A DNA stretch of 5,293 bases. It comes from Chitinophagales bacterium. GTDB lineage: Bacteria > Bacteroidota > Bacteroidia > Chitinophagales > Chitinophagaceae. Position 1 is the stretch's first letter. Every line of letters starts with the position of its first letter. A model generated the notes under the pieces. The model made no database searches. It was given only the letters and a program-made list of their open reading frames with translations, and was not told the DNA's origin. The stretch spans positions 1-5,293 of the forward strand of contig JAATGW010000365.1 of assembly GCA_015654495.1 (NCBI GenBank), read 5' to 3'. Positions 5,104 through 5,293 of the stretch are shown in pieces. A program made the translations under genes and the position numbers.

Positions 5104-5132
5104 TACGGGGGTGCAGATCGATCACTCCTGTA
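5104..5132 (+). terminator. Hairpin downstream of the YwqK-like gene
   Basis: TACGGGGGTG (5104-5113) pairs with CACTCCTGTA (5123-5132) over ten positions, eight Watson-Crick and two G-U, around a 9-nt loop CAGATCGAT. The wobble pairs hold only in plus-strand RNA, which fits a transcript coming from the gene ending at 5066. It sits 38 bases after the stop. A T-tract is missing, so it is called a terminator by position and stability only. Confidence 0.4.
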
Positions 5133-5170
5133 GTCAAATATTCAACTCATGTTGTATTGATAAAATAAGA

Positions 5171-5234
5171 ACCGGAATTTAAATTTCATGCAGAAATTGA
5201 CAAAAGTCAATTCCTGTACCTGAATGCTTCCGGT
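5171..5234. repeat. Nested inverted repeat
   Basis: An inner hairpin, AATTGAC-AAAA-GTCAATT (5195-5212), is perfect. It continues past one mismatch with CAG/CTG and two further pairs out to about 5189 and 5218. It sits almost concentrically inside a wider pair of arms, ACCGGAA (5171-5177) and TTCCGGT (5228-5234). The palindrome AATTTAAATT (5176-5185) overlaps the left arm. The right half closely resembles the right half of the hairpin at 1115-1149. This may be a dispersed repeat, a terminator-like structure or an operator for a gene starting near 5273. Confidence 0.45.
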
Positions 5235-5272
5235 AATCCTGTTTAGCTGACATTTGCTGAAACAAAAAAGCC

Positions 5273-5293
5273 ATGGAAATAGAAACATCAAGA
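5273..5293 (+). CDS. Possible start of a further gene (7 codons, cut by window end)
   Basis: ATG at 5273-5275 opens MEIETSR and runs off the window. It is preceded by the A-rich stretch AAACAAAAAAGCC, which is typical of Bacteroidota starts, but nothing else distinguishes it from a chance ATG. No family can be assigned. Confidence 0.25.

Overview
The window looks like a stretch of chromosome from a Bacteroidota bacterium, most likely Chitinophagaceae or a relative. This rests on four things: a lipoprotein with a CKKED-type motif after the lipobox, A-rich start regions with no Shine-Dalgarno sequence, a TAnnTTTG-like promoter touching a start codon, and a secreted YwqK/MORN-variant protein of the kind common in that phylum. 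No species can be named from the sequence.

Layout: 1-122 is the edge of an unidentified upstream gene. 219-644 (+) is an AT-rich 141-aa cytosolic protein of unknown function. 645-1178 has no convincing gene. It holds a C-rich tract (G-quadruplex motif on the minus strand), a cluster of three REP-like 15-bp palindromes, a His-codon-rich stretch followed by mutually exclusive hairpins, and a terminator-like hairpin. 1179-1781 (-) is a small, probably surface-exposed lipoprotein. It is divergent from 1945-2415 (+), an AHSA1/SRPBCC-domain protein. 2640-3770 (+) is an exported P1-family (DmpA-like, MEROPS S58) self-processing aminopeptidase. 3771-4124 is a palindrome-rich spacer. 4125-5066 (+) is a secreted protein built of MORN-variant (YwqK-type) repeats. 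5067-5293 holds more inverted repeats and possibly the first seven codons of another gene.

The genes do not form an obvious pathway or operon. Each appears to be its own transcription unit, separated by 160-530 bases. Three of the proteins are predicted to leave the cytoplasm (lipoprotein, P1 peptidase, YwqK-like protein), so the envelope is the only common theme. I see no CRISPR array, transposase, rRNA, tRNA or recognisable defence system.

The most unusual signal is in the spacers. Three gene-flanking inverted repeats share CCGGAA/TTCCGG arms with a compensated change at the outer base pair, and two of them also share about 20 bp on one side. Together with the REP-like cluster this suggests one or more families of small dispersed repeats. 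I did not find convincing evidence of a new multi-gene system.
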